From contig JBCCFW010000009.1 in the NCBI GenBank assembly GCA_039029535.1, forward strand, positions 1-64,000: DNA of 64,000 nucleotides. Direction: 5' to 3'. Below are positions 8,239 to 16,476 of the stretch, piece by piece (position 1 is the first letter of the stretch; every line of letters begins with the position of its first letter). The notes beneath the pieces were generated by a model. It saw only the letters and a list, made by a program, of their open reading frames with translations. It was not told where the DNA came from and made no database searches. This stretch comes from JBCCFW01 sp039029535 (GTDB taxonomy: Bacteria > Acidobacteriota > JBCCFW01). Made by a program: the position numbers and the translations under genes.

Positions 8239-8278
8239 GTGGGCACTAGCCCACGTCGCTCCTGGCTCCTAGCCAGGA
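8239..8278. other. Two tandem hairpins in the intergenic region 8035-8612
   Basis: GTGGGC (8239-8244) pairs with GCCCAC (8249-8254), and TCCTGGCT (8260-8267) with AGCCAGGA (8271-8278). With the terminator at 8316 they make three consecutive stem-loops. Apart from these and the att-like repeat, the 578-base gap contains no convincing gene. Confidence 0.5.
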
Positions 8279-8315
8279 ACCACGATCCGGCGATGGATCG
8301 CGCACGCATCTCGAG

Positions 8316-8342
8316 AGCCCGCCAGGCAATGCTTGGCGGGCT
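8316..8342 (+). terminator. Rho-independent-like terminator
   Basis: AGCCCGCCA (8316-8324) pairs perfectly with TGGCGGGCT (8334-8342) around a nine-base loop, and TTCGTG follows. The T tract is short. It would end transcription from the toxin-antitoxin operon before the nuclease-like gene. Confidence 0.6.
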
Positions 8343-8612
8343 TTCGTGATTGGGGTTGAGCCGGGTCTCAGCTGTTGTTCTCAGCCCCCCACGGAGCATG
8401 CGATCGTGTGCTTGGGCAGCGAGCTCTTGAGCGCCGGATGCCTGGGAATTCTGGGCGAGCAAGTCGGAGGGCTGGTCGCTGGCCGCTTCCACTTTATCGA
8501 TTAACTGTTCTAGTGTTTGTTCTCGCTAAGTTCTGCGGTGAGGGCGGACTGAGCCCGAGGTCAACGCTGGCGCGAGGCAGGGGGACACTCGAGTCCCTCC
8601 GGGAGGTGGAAG

Positions 8613-10037
8613 ATGAACGCGGAGCAACTTGTGGAGCGGCGGGTGAGGTTGTTTCCCACCGCACACATCAGTAGTAGCCGGGAAGCGGAGCTTCGGGCTG
8701 CTGCGGCCCTCCTGGCAATGCTGCGAGCTGTCTCGGAGTTCGGTCGGCAGGTCGTCCGCGCCGCGAAGGGGCCGAAGGGGCGTCTCGAGAGCTACACGGA
8801 GGTTCCCTTCGGGTCGGGGTTGGGACCGCATGCCAAGACGCTTCGGCCGGACGGCCTTCTGGTGGTTACGCGAGGGAAGACCCGCTGGCAGGCCTTGGTA
8901 GAGGTCAAGGTTGGCGATGGCCTGCTCGATCAGCAGCAGTTCGATGACTACCACCGCCTTGCCGGGGCCGAGGGTATCGACGCCGTCATCACGGTAAGCA
9001 ACCAAGCCGCCCAGGCCAACGGGCATCCGCCGCTCACAGTAGACGGGAGGCGGCTGAAGCGGTGTCGTGTCGTCCACTTCTCCTGGGAGCGGCTACTCAG
9101 TGAGGCTCGGCTTCTGAGTCGTCGCGAGGGAGTCGACGATTCCGATCAGCAGTGGATGCTTGAGGAGTGGATCCGTTACGTGGCCGACGGCAAGTCACGC
9201 ATCATCGAGGCTCCGCACCTCGGCGAGCACTGGGCCAAGGTACTGAAGGCGGCTCGAGATGGGCACCTAGCGACTCTCGGCCCCGAGATGACTAGCGTGG
9301 CGGAGCATTGGGCTGGCTTTCTCCGCAAGACGAGCCTTCGCCTCCGGGCGAAGCTCGGAGTGGACGTCAAGCCGAAGCTCTCCCGGGCTGAGAAGGCAAG
9401 CTCGCAGCTTCTCGTGCAGAACATCCAGCGAACGGCTGTCGACCAGGGCCGACTCGATGGCGTCTTCCGAGTTCCCGATGCTGTTGGCGACATCTCGCTC
9501 GATGTCAGGCTACCAGCACGGGTCGTGTGCTACGGAGTGACTGTTCAGGCACCGGATGAGGGAAGGGCCAAGACGCGCGTCAATTGGTTGCTGCGACAGC
9601 TACGGTCGGCTCGGAACGCCAGTGAATTGGTGGTCAAGGTGCGGTGGGACCGTGCCAGGTTGACGACTCAGGCCCGCCTGTCCGAGGCGGCGGCGGCGAT
9701 TGAGCACCTCCTTCAGGATGCACACGGAAACAGCATTCCCAAGGAGTGCATGCCTCGGTCGTTCGAGCTCGAGAGAGCGAGCGGCTTTTCCAAGGGAAGG
9801 GGCAAGTCATCGGCCCCCGTGCTCGAGGGGCTTGCGGCTGGACTGGAGAGTTTCTACACGGATGTCGTGCAGGTGCTCCGGCCGCACGTTCCTTCGGCCC
9901 CGAAGCTAGAGACTCCCCGGGTGAGAGTAGAGACGCCGGCCCAAGAGTCGAGTGTCGCGGAGCGCGACGCTCGGGTGCCAGAGTCAATGGAGGACCCAGG
10001 AACCGCTGCGTCTGCACGCTTTCGAGATTGCGAGTGA
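8613..10037 (+). CDS. PD-(D/E)XK nuclease-like protein of unknown function
   Basis: A 474-residue protein, start ATG 8613 with GGGAGG nearby upstream. The N-terminal third has the pattern of a restriction-endonuclease-like fold: E63, D80 in LRPDGLLVV, E97 and K99 in LVEVKVG, and a following QQQF helix. The middle and C-terminal parts are charged and helical, and the tail is rich in Pro, Glu and Ser and probably disordered. No helicase, methylase or other restriction partner is adjacent. Its position next to a tRNA-linked toxin-antitoxin pair is consistent with a role in defence, but that is inference. Confidence 0.62.
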   Translation: MNAEQLVERRVRLFPTAHISSSREAELRAAAALLAMLRAVSEFGRQVVRAAKGPKGRLESYTEVPFGSGLGPHAKTLRPDGLLVVTRGKTRWQALVEVKVGDGLLDQQQFDDYHRLAGAEGIDAVITVSNQAAQANGHPPLTVDGRRLKRCRVVHFSWERLLSEARLLSRREGVDDSDQQWMLEEWIRYVADGKSRIIEAPHLGEHWAKVLKAARDGHLATLGPEMTSVAEHWAGFLRKTSLRLRAKLGVDVKPKLSRAEKASSQLLVQNIQRTAVDQGRLDGVFRVPDAVGDISLDVRLPARVVCYGVTVQAPDEGRAKTRVNWLLRQLRSARNASELVVKVRWDRARLTTQARLSEAAAAIEHLLQDAHGNSIPKECMPRSFELERASGFSKGRGKSSAPVLEGLAAGLESFYTDVVQVLRPHVPSAPKLETPRVRVETPAQESSVAERDARVPESMEDPGTAASARFRDCE

Positions 10038-10184
10038 CCTACCGACTCTCTGTCTTGGCACGAGCTCCTCCCGTGACTCAATTCAGCCCAGCCAGAAGAG
10101 ACTGGAAGATGGCCGCTTGTTGTCGTCCTCCGATTTCGTCGTCAGGCTGACCTCAACGGCCTTCGTAGTCGTTGGGCCTGAGGC

Positions 10185-10574
10185 TCACGGCACGTAGACC
10201 AGATGCACCTGGTAGCGATACCCGTCTTCCGTCTCACGCACCTTGCAGTCGAGCACCAGGTCGGACCGGCCCTCGGACTCGGTCCAGAGGTCGATGAGCA
10301 CGTCCCAGTGGCTGCCCATCCAGAGCGTGACCGAGCTCTTCCACGTGTCGTCCGGCAGGTCGACGAGAGTCTCACCGTAGTCGGCAATGGAGTCGCGAAC
10401 GTGCTGGGCCTTCTCGGGACTCAGGGGCTCGACGCCGGGCACGCCGACCGACATCTCGTAGTCACCCTTCACGAAGGCGGCGACGATCGCCTGGAACGTC
10501 GGCCTCCAGGCACCCGGGATCGGTCGCTCGTTCTCATCGTCCTTGAGGACCGGAGGCAGGGGTTGTCCGTCCAT
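10185..10574 (-). CDS. Small conserved-looking protein (DUF7668-like)
   Basis: A 129-residue protein starting at ATG 10574, with GGAGG upstream. The C-terminal half contains WMGSHWDVLIDLWTESEGRS, which resembles a small family of unknown function that I associate with the name DUF7668; the family label is from memory. It is acidic with no signal peptide, so cytoplasmic. It is convergent with the nuclease-like gene. Confidence 0.6.
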   Translation of the reverse strand: MDGQPLPPVLKDDENERPIPGAWRPTFQAIVAAFVKGDYEMSVGVPGVEPLSPEKAQHVRDSIADYGETLVDLPDDTWKSSVTLWMGSHWDVLIDLWTESEGRSDLVLDCKVRETEDGYRYQVHLVYVP

Positions 10575-10694
10575 CGGTGGTTCCTCCGTGGTGAGGCAGT
10601 GGCCGGCAGGCTCTCGTGATTGCGCTCCGCGAGAGCTCGTGACCCGTGGTCGCGCGAGCGCGGTCGAGCAGCTCTCGTCCGGCCCGCTACTACG

Positions 10695-11162
10695 TTAGAA
10701 GCACTGCTGACCTGGTAGCTTCGCCGCCTGCGCGATCCAGCTCGTGAGCAGCTCTTCGTCGAGCTCGTCTTCCTCGTGGATGTGGAAGTAACGCACGCCC
10801 GGATGCTTGGCTTCGATCGGTGGTGGCGGGTCGAGTGAGTCGCCGTTGTGCAGCGTCACCTTCAGGTACTTCGTGAAGCAGTGGTAGCTGAGGAACCAGC
10901 CTTCGTCCTCTACGCCGTAGAAGGGCGTGTTCCACCGGACGGCCTTGCGGACATCGGGCACCGTGCGCTCGATGAGCTCGTCCAGCCGGTGTCCGACGTC
11001 GGCCTTCCAGCCAGGCATCGCTGCGATGTAGGCCTGCACGGGGGCGTCACCGTCCGCCTTGGCGATCTGGGGATTGCCGCCGGACAACAGGAGCGGCTTC
11101 TCGGCGACCTTCGCGGTGGTGGACTTCTTCCTCGCTGGCTTGCTCGAGGTCTTGCGGGCCAT
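10695..11162 (-). CDS. DUF1801 / YdhG-like domain protein
   Basis: A 155-residue protein starting at ATG 11162, eight bases after GGAGGG. A lysine-rich N-terminus (MARKTSSKPARKKSTTAK) precedes a domain with VQAYIAAMPGWKADVGHRLD, VRKAVRWNTPFYG and FTKYLKVTLHNG, the usual signature of the DUF1801 (YdhG) fold, thought to bind small molecules or iron-sulfur partners. No partner is evident. It diverges from the M28 peptidase gene. Confidence 0.8.
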   Translation of the reverse strand: MARKTSSKPARKKSTTAKVAEKPLLLSGGNPQIAKADGDAPVQAYIAAMPGWKADVGHRLDELIERTVPDVRKAVRWNTPFYGVEDEGWFLSYHCFTKYLKVTLHNGDSLDPPPPIEAKHPGVRYFHIHEEDELDEELLTSWIAQAAKLPGQQCF

Positions 11163-11342
11163 CGGCGTCACCCTCCGTCGGACATTGCTGGGATTGAGTC
11201 AGGCTACGAAGAGGGCGTCAAGCTGCCTCGACCGCATCTGGGCTGCGGTTGAGCTCAGCAGCGAGTGGCTCGATGTCGGTCCTTGGCGCTGAGATGGGCC
11301 GACGCTGCACCGAGGCGTCCGACTCGCATATCCTCCCTGGTC

Positions 11343-12770
11343 ATGAAGCACCTCACGATTCTCGGTCTCCTCGTCTTCGCCACGTCCCTTCCGGCTCCAG
11401 CGACGGCCAGCTCGAGCAAGGCAGTCCTGCAGCAGGCCGAGCGGCTGCGTGACGCCGCCTTGACAGACGAGACGGCCTGGAAGTGGGTCGAGGGGCTCAC
11501 GACCGAGGTCGGGCCGCGACTCGCCGGAACGCCCGAAGAGAAGCGTGCGCGGGAGTGGACGGTGCGCTCGCTGAAGGAGCTCGGCTTCCCGGCTCGCTCC
11601 ATCCGCGTCGAGCCGTTCCCGGTGGACACGTGGGTTCGGGGTGGGGAGACCGCGCGCATCGTGTCGCCCTTCCCGCAGCCGCTGGTCGTGACCGCGCTCG
11701 GGCGCTCGGGCGCGACGAGCGAGGAGGGACTCGAGGCCGAGGTCGCCGTGTTCAAGACGCTGGCCGAGCTCGAGGCGCAGCCCGACGGCGCGCTGAAGGG
11801 GCGCATCGCCTACATCAGCCACGCCATGCGCAAGACCCAGGACGGGTCGAGCTACGGCTACTTCGGACGTGTCCGATTCAGGGGCCCGTCCATCGCGGCG
11901 TCGAAGGGCGCCGTCGGCTGCATGATCCGCTCGGTCGGGACGCAACACCACCGGCTGCCACACACCGGCGGCACCGGCTGGGGGGACGTGCCGCGCGTCC
12001 CGGCGGTGGCGCTCTCCCCGCCCGACGCCGACCAGATCGAACGCATCGCGGCCCGCGGCGAGACCATCCGCGTCGCCATGACGGTCACCCCACGCGTCCT
12101 TGGCACGCGTCAGAGCGGGAACGTCATCGTCGACCTGGTCGGCTCGAAGCGGCCCGAGGAGATCGTCGTCGTCGGGGGGCACCTCGATAGCTGGGACCTC
12201 GGGACCGGCGCCGTCGATGACGGAGCCGGCGTGGCCATCACGACGGCGGCGGTGAACCTGATCCGGAAGTCGGGGCGGCGACCGGCACGCACCATCCGTC
12301 TCATCCACTGGGGTTCGGAAGAGGTGGGGCTCGTCGGTGCCAAGGCCTACGCCGAGCGACACGCCGACAGCATCGACCAACACGTCATCGGCTCGGAGAG
12401 CGACTTCGGTGGCGATCGTGTCTTCCAGATCGGAGGCCACGTGTCGGACGAGGGGCAGGTCGTCGTCGATGAGATGCTGCGGCTCCTGGCTCCGCTCGGG
12501 GTCGGCCGAGGGCCGATGGGGCGCTCGTTCCTGGGATCGAGCGGACCGGACCTCAGCCCGCTGAATGCCGCGGGCCTGCCGCGCTTCCGGCTCGATCAAG
12601 ACGGTCGTGACTACTTCGACTACCACCACACGCCCGACGACACGCTCGACAAGATCGACCCGGAGGCGCTCCGCCAGAACGTGGCGGCCTACGTGGTGTT
12701 CCTGTGGCTCGCCGCCAACACCGACGCGCAGTTCCGGCCCGAGATAGCCGACACGACCGTGAGGGAGTGA
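11343..12770 (+). CDS. Secreted M28-family metallopeptidase (carboxypeptidase Q-like)
   Basis: A 475-residue zinc exopeptidase. Residues 1-22 (MKHLTILGLLVFATSLPAPA) are a signal peptide. A PA-type inserted domain lies around residues 120-260. The catalytic domain shows GGHLDSWDLGTGAVDDGAG (His near 280, Asp near 292), the Glu pair in WGSEEVGLVGA (about 325), SDFGG, and the last ligand in DYHHTPDDT (about 429), so all M28 zinc ligands are present. It would trim peptides outside the cytoplasm. No clear Shine-Dalgarno; the start is fixed by the signal peptide. Confidence 0.9.
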   Translation: MKHLTILGLLVFATSLPAPATASSSKAVLQQAERLRDAALTDETAWKWVEGLTTEVGPRLAGTPEEKRAREWTVRSLKELGFPARSIRVEPFPVDTWVRGGETARIVSPFPQPLVVTALGRSGATSEEGLEAEVAVFKTLAELEAQPDGALKGRIAYISHAMRKTQDGSSYGYFGRVRFRGPSIAASKGAVGCMIRSVGTQHHRLPHTGGTGWGDVPRVPAVALSPPDADQIERIAARGETIRVAMTVTPRVLGTRQSGNVIVDLVGSKRPEEIVVVGGHLDSWDLGTGAVDDGAGVAITTAAVNLIRKSGRRPARTIRLIHWGSEEVGLVGAKAYAERHADSIDQHVIGSESDFGGDRVFQIGGHVSDEGQVVVDEMLRLLAPLGVGRGPMGRSFLGSSGPDLSPLNAAGLPRFRLDQDGRDYFDYHHTPDDTLDKIDPEALRQNVAAYVVFLWLAANTDAQFRPEIADTTVRE

Positions 12771-12802
12771 GCGCCGGTCGGCAAGACGGTTGCTCAGGTT
12801 CC

Positions 12803-15664
12803 TCAGGGACCAGGCGGATACTCGTCGGGTGACAGCCCGTGGCAACCGCTCACCCGGAGGTCGAAGAACTGTCGTGGGCTGCTGGTGTCGGTCTCGGTGT
12901 AAGAGCGAGCACCGAAGCTGGTCAACGGAGTGGCGAAGAAGGGGTTGGTCGGCAAGTCCACGGCCTTGAGCAGGACGAACTGCTCGCGGGGTAGCAGGTC
13001 GCGGGCCATGGGCCAGAGGAAGGTGACCTCTTCTCCATCATTTCGAGCCCGGAGAGTGCTCCAGACCGGCTCGGTCGGAGGGATGAACGCATCGACGATG
13101 GGGGGGAGGCAGACCGCGTGCGTCAAGCCTCCGAAGCTCGGACCCGTCGGACAGCCGCTCCCTGCTTCGGGGAGGGCGTCCTCGGCGACGATCACGTACA
13201 CGTGCTCGCGATCAGGCAGTGGAGCGGGATCGAACCACTCGCGACCGGTGAGGGCTTCGGCCAAGGGGGGGCGGCTCAGGGCGTCCTCACAGCTGGGAGG
13301 TTGCGCGTCGCTTCTGTACACGTGATAGACCCCACCGAGCACTGGGTCCGAGAAGTCGGCCGCCAGCCAGCGTAGGGGGATCCCGGGGAGGCAGTCCTCC
13401 CGGTCCGGTCCGGGGAACACCTCGAAGTCGAAGCCTGGCACGACCTCTACCTGGACCGTCCGGGTCAGGGTGCAGTCGGGATCGCCGGGACAGGTCACGG
13501 TGGCGGTGTAGGTGGTGGTGACCGCGGGGCTCACCGTCACGATGAGCTCGTCGCTCGACCAGCCGGCTCCATCCGACCAGTCGACGACGCGGTCAGCACA
13601 CTCCCGAAAGAGAACGCTGGCGTCGAGGGTGACAGTCTCACCCGGACAGGTACGCTCGTCGGGCCAGGCGGCTGAGATGATCGTCTCGTCGACGATGGTC
13701 CCGAGGCAGTGTCGGGTGATCACGCCGCCTCCCGGTCCGAGCGGACCGGCACAAGCCGTCCCGAAGGACTCGACCTCGAGCACGTAGACGTGGGTCTCGC
13801 CCGCGCTCGTCCCGCCATCGGTCCAGCTCGTGACGTCGAGCCCGGTCGCGATGGGGGCTCGTGAGAGCGCGTCCGCGCAGCTCGCTCCCGCACCGACGCT
13901 CCGATACAGGTTGAACAGGACCGGGCGCGCACCGTGGAGATCCTCGTGGCTCCAGCTCAGCCCCAGGCCGGTGGTGCAGGGGCTGAGGTCGGCGACTGTC
14001 GCGTCCGCTGCGAAGGGCGTGAGGACACCTGCTCGGAGCGGGAGGGGGCGGCAGCACGATTCGCCGAGGCATCCAACGCTCAGGTCGATCTCGAGCAGGC
14101 CCTCCTGCTCGGGGTCGATTCGTAACACGGGATCAGTGCCGATGACCTCGTCGCCTCGGCGCCACTCGAAGACGAGCTCGGCTTCCGCGCAGTCAGAGAG
14201 GCGGGCTGCCGTGGCGTCGAGCACGATCTCCTCGCCCGGACAGGCGAAGACGTCGGCCAGCCCTTCGAGACCTGAGAGGACGCCGCAGTCATCCTCCTCC
14301 GATGCCTGCACGGACCACTGTCGCCCGTCACGCCAGGGCGCCGGTTCGATGATCGGGACGCGGCCTTCCGGGTCGACGTTGGTCACGTGGTAGTCATGCT
14401 GGTTCCAGATCCCCCGCGGTGTCGTCGAGCACGGGACCTCGTAGACCCGCAGTCGGACCTCGTCGAGCCCGGTGCGCGTGAGGACCAGGATCTCGGCGTG
14501 GGGATCGTCGTCGAGGTCGACGACCTGGGGGATCTCGTAGCCGGTCCAACTCGTGAGCGTGTCCTGGAAGAGCACCACGCCTGTCCGACCTTCCAGGATG
14601 TAGAACGCGATCTCGTCTTGGTAGAGGAGCTCGGGGAGGCCGTCGCCGTCGAGGTCGTGGGCGACTGAGCCGCTGCAACACGACTCGTCCTGCGTGACCT
14701 GTTCCCAGCGAGGGGTCAGCGTGGCGCCGTCCCAGTCGAAGAGGACGAGGCGAGTGGCCTCGGCGAGGAGCACTTCGCTCCGTCCGTCGGCGTCGACGTC
14801 GACGAGGGTGACCGGTCGTGCCTGGCCGAGGGTCGGTGCGAGCGTGCTACCTAGGCGGTTGCCGAGGTGATCCAGGAGCGTGAGCTCGCCGCCGGAACCA
14901 CCGCTGGTCAAGGCGATCTCGGGATCGCCGTCTGCGTCGAGGTCGCCGATGGCGGTGAAGCCCTGCTCGCCGGAGGGTGCCGTCCAGGCGACGCTGCCGT
15001 CGGCGTGGTAGCAGCGGCGACCAGAGAGGAGCTCCAGGCCGGGGCTCTCGGGGATCAGGTCAGCGGCGTGGGAGCTCAGGAGAACGCTGAGGGGCAGCAC
15101 GTCCGGATCGAACCAGGAGACCGAGCGGTCCACGGAGAGGGCGGTGGCTCCGTGGAGGATCTCCGGCACGCCGTCCTGGTTCAGGTCGGCGATGCTCAGC
15201 GCGGCGTCGTGAGGAATGTCGGCCCCTCTCCAGTCCCGGTACCAGGCGAGGCTCCCGTCATGCTCGTGGACCTCGAGACCGAGGAGATCGCTCGCGACGA
15301 TCTCCACCACAGTGTCGCCGTCGAGATCGGCCGCCGCGATCTGGGCGCTGGCCGAAGCCCACAGCAAGAGCCGCTTCGAGAAGAGCTCGGCTCCGGTGAT
15401 GCCGTCGACGGCGACGAGCAGGGACCTGCGGATGAAGACGAGGTCGGCGTGATCGTCACCGTCGATGGTCCCGTCACCGTCGTCGTCGGTGAGCTGAACG
15501 ACGAGGACCTCGGCGTAGCCCAGGTTGGGCATGTCCAGCTCGTACTGGCGGACCGGCGTGCCCGGAAGTCCGGCGCGGACGGGTAAGGAGAGGAGCAGGA
15601 CGACGAGGGCTCCGCTCCCGCGGAGGACTCGGTTCGAAGTGGGTAGGGAAGAGAGAGGATTCAT
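12803..15664 (-). CDS. Secreted FG-GAP/VCBS-repeat protein with Ig-like modules
   Basis: A 953-residue exported protein. The signal peptide is around residues 10-32 (LRGSGALVVLLLSLPVRA). The N-terminal half is made of integrin-alpha-like FG-GAP repeats with calcium-type loops (DDDGDGTIDGDD, ADLDGDTVVEIV, LDADGDPEIALT, DVDADGRSEVLL), which would form a beta-propeller. The C-terminal half alternates CPGEEIVLDATA- and CPGETVTLDASV-type immunoglobulin-like segments with fibronectin-like segments (YRSVGAGASCADALSRAP). Such proteins serve as adhesins or surface sensors. Start ATG 15664 gives the signal peptide. Confidence 0.8.
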   Translation of the reverse strand: MNPLSSLPTSNRVLRGSGALVVLLLSLPVRAGLPGTPVRQYELDMPNLGYAEVLVVQLTDDDGDGTIDGDDHADLVFIRRSLLVAVDGITGAELFSKRLLLWASASAQIAAADLDGDTVVEIVASDLLGLEVHEHDGSLAWYRDWRGADIPHDAALSIADLNQDGVPEILHGATALSVDRSVSWFDPDVLPLSVLLSSHAADLIPESPGLELLSGRRCYHADGSVAWTAPSGEQGFTAIGDLDADGDPEIALTSGGSGGELTLLDHLGNRLGSTLAPTLGQARPVTLVDVDADGRSEVLLAEATRLVLFDWDGATLTPRWEQVTQDESCCSGSVAHDLDGDGLPELLYQDEIAFYILEGRTGVVLFQDTLTSWTGYEIPQVVDLDDDPHAEILVLTRTGLDEVRLRVYEVPCSTTPRGIWNQHDYHVTNVDPEGRVPIIEPAPWRDGRQWSVQASEEDDCGVLSGLEGLADVFACPGEEIVLDATAARLSDCAEAELVFEWRRGDEVIGTDPVLRIDPEQEGLLEIDLSVGCLGESCCRPLPLRAGVLTPFAADATVADLSPCTTGLGLSWSHEDLHGARPVLFNLYRSVGAGASCADALSRAPIATGLDVTSWTDGGTSAGETHVYVLEVESFGTACAGPLGPGGGVITRHCLGTIVDETIISAAWPDERTCPGETVTLDASVLFRECADRVVDWSDGAGWSSDELIVTVSPAVTTTYTATVTCPGDPDCTLTRTVQVEVVPGFDFEVFPGPDREDCLPGIPLRWLAADFSDPVLGGVYHVYRSDAQPPSCEDALSRPPLAEALTGREWFDPAPLPDREHVYVIVAEDALPEAGSGCPTGPSFGGLTHAVCLPPIVDAFIPPTEPVWSTLRARNDGEEVTFLWPMARDLLPREQFVLLKAVDLPTNPFFATPLTSFGARSYTETDTSSPRQFFDLRVSGCHGLSPDEYPPGP

Positions 15665-16476
15665 GACGCTGTCCGGCGATGTCTTGTCGGAGAGCGTGGT
15701 CACCCCTGGCCGGCGCTCGAGCTCGCGGCGGCCTCCCTCTCCGGAGATCGTGCTCAGGTTAGCGGTTCCGGGGGGGCAAGGACACTCGTAGATGGAACGA
15801 CAGAAGCGGGCGACCCTCTCAGGACTTGTCCGTCTCGAGAGAATCGGCCCGGCTTCGTGGTGCCGGACGCGGTGGAGGAAGAGGATGTCCTTGGTGCTCG
15901 ACCAGTGGTGGCCTCGCCGCGACGGCTGACCTCTCTGAGCGTCAGCGGCCTGCCGCGTCGCGCTCGGCGATCCACGACAGGATGGCCGTGTCGGCACTAC
16001 CGACCCTCACGGCGAGGTGGCCGTGAGCACGCCAGACCTGCTCGTCATCCCAGGTGCAGCCGCACTCGAAGCCGAGGTACGGAATGCGCCCGACGCGAAG
16101 TGGGTGGGTCTCACCGGGTGAACGTGGTTCAGTGAGTCATGGGCTTGCGCCGAGTGCCGCCATGGGCCGCTTGCGCGATCGTTCACGAGACATGGGAGCA
16201 ATCGGTCCGCCCATCAACACCATCTCTCGCTCATCGTTGACGAGCTGTCTGCTTCGCTACGGTACGGCCTTGTTGTCCGGTGGGTGAGCGACCGCTTCCT
16301 CGAAGCGGGTTGCCGTTCCCTCGATGGTTGGGCTCTCGTCATGGTCGTCGTCTCGATGCGTTCGCATTCTCCAAGGGCGTCGCCTCTCGTAGGCCGCCGG
16401 TGGCCGAGCGTCCACGGGTGGTCGACGCAGCGTTTCGTCACGTCGGCGAAGCACAACCCTCTGATGCGGAGCTCAC
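15665..16476. other. Long intergenic region with one gene remnant
   Basis: About 812 bases between two divergent genes. Apart from the small minus-strand remnant at 15942-16136, no frame is convincing on either strand. It must contain the promoters of both the FG-GAP and the CEMIP-like genes, but none was identified. Confidence 0.5.
15942..16136 (-). pseudogene. Remnant of a small immunity-type protein (DUF6985-like C-terminus)
   Basis: A 64-codon open stretch without a start codon. It contains RIPYLGFECGCTWDDE and ends HLAVRVGSADTAILSW plus about nine residues. The GCTWDDE...V.VG.ADTA pattern resembles the C-terminal end of a family of small proteins that I recall as DUF6985. An in-frame TGA at 16137 cuts it off upstream, so it looks like a decayed fragment. 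Confidence 0.35.
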
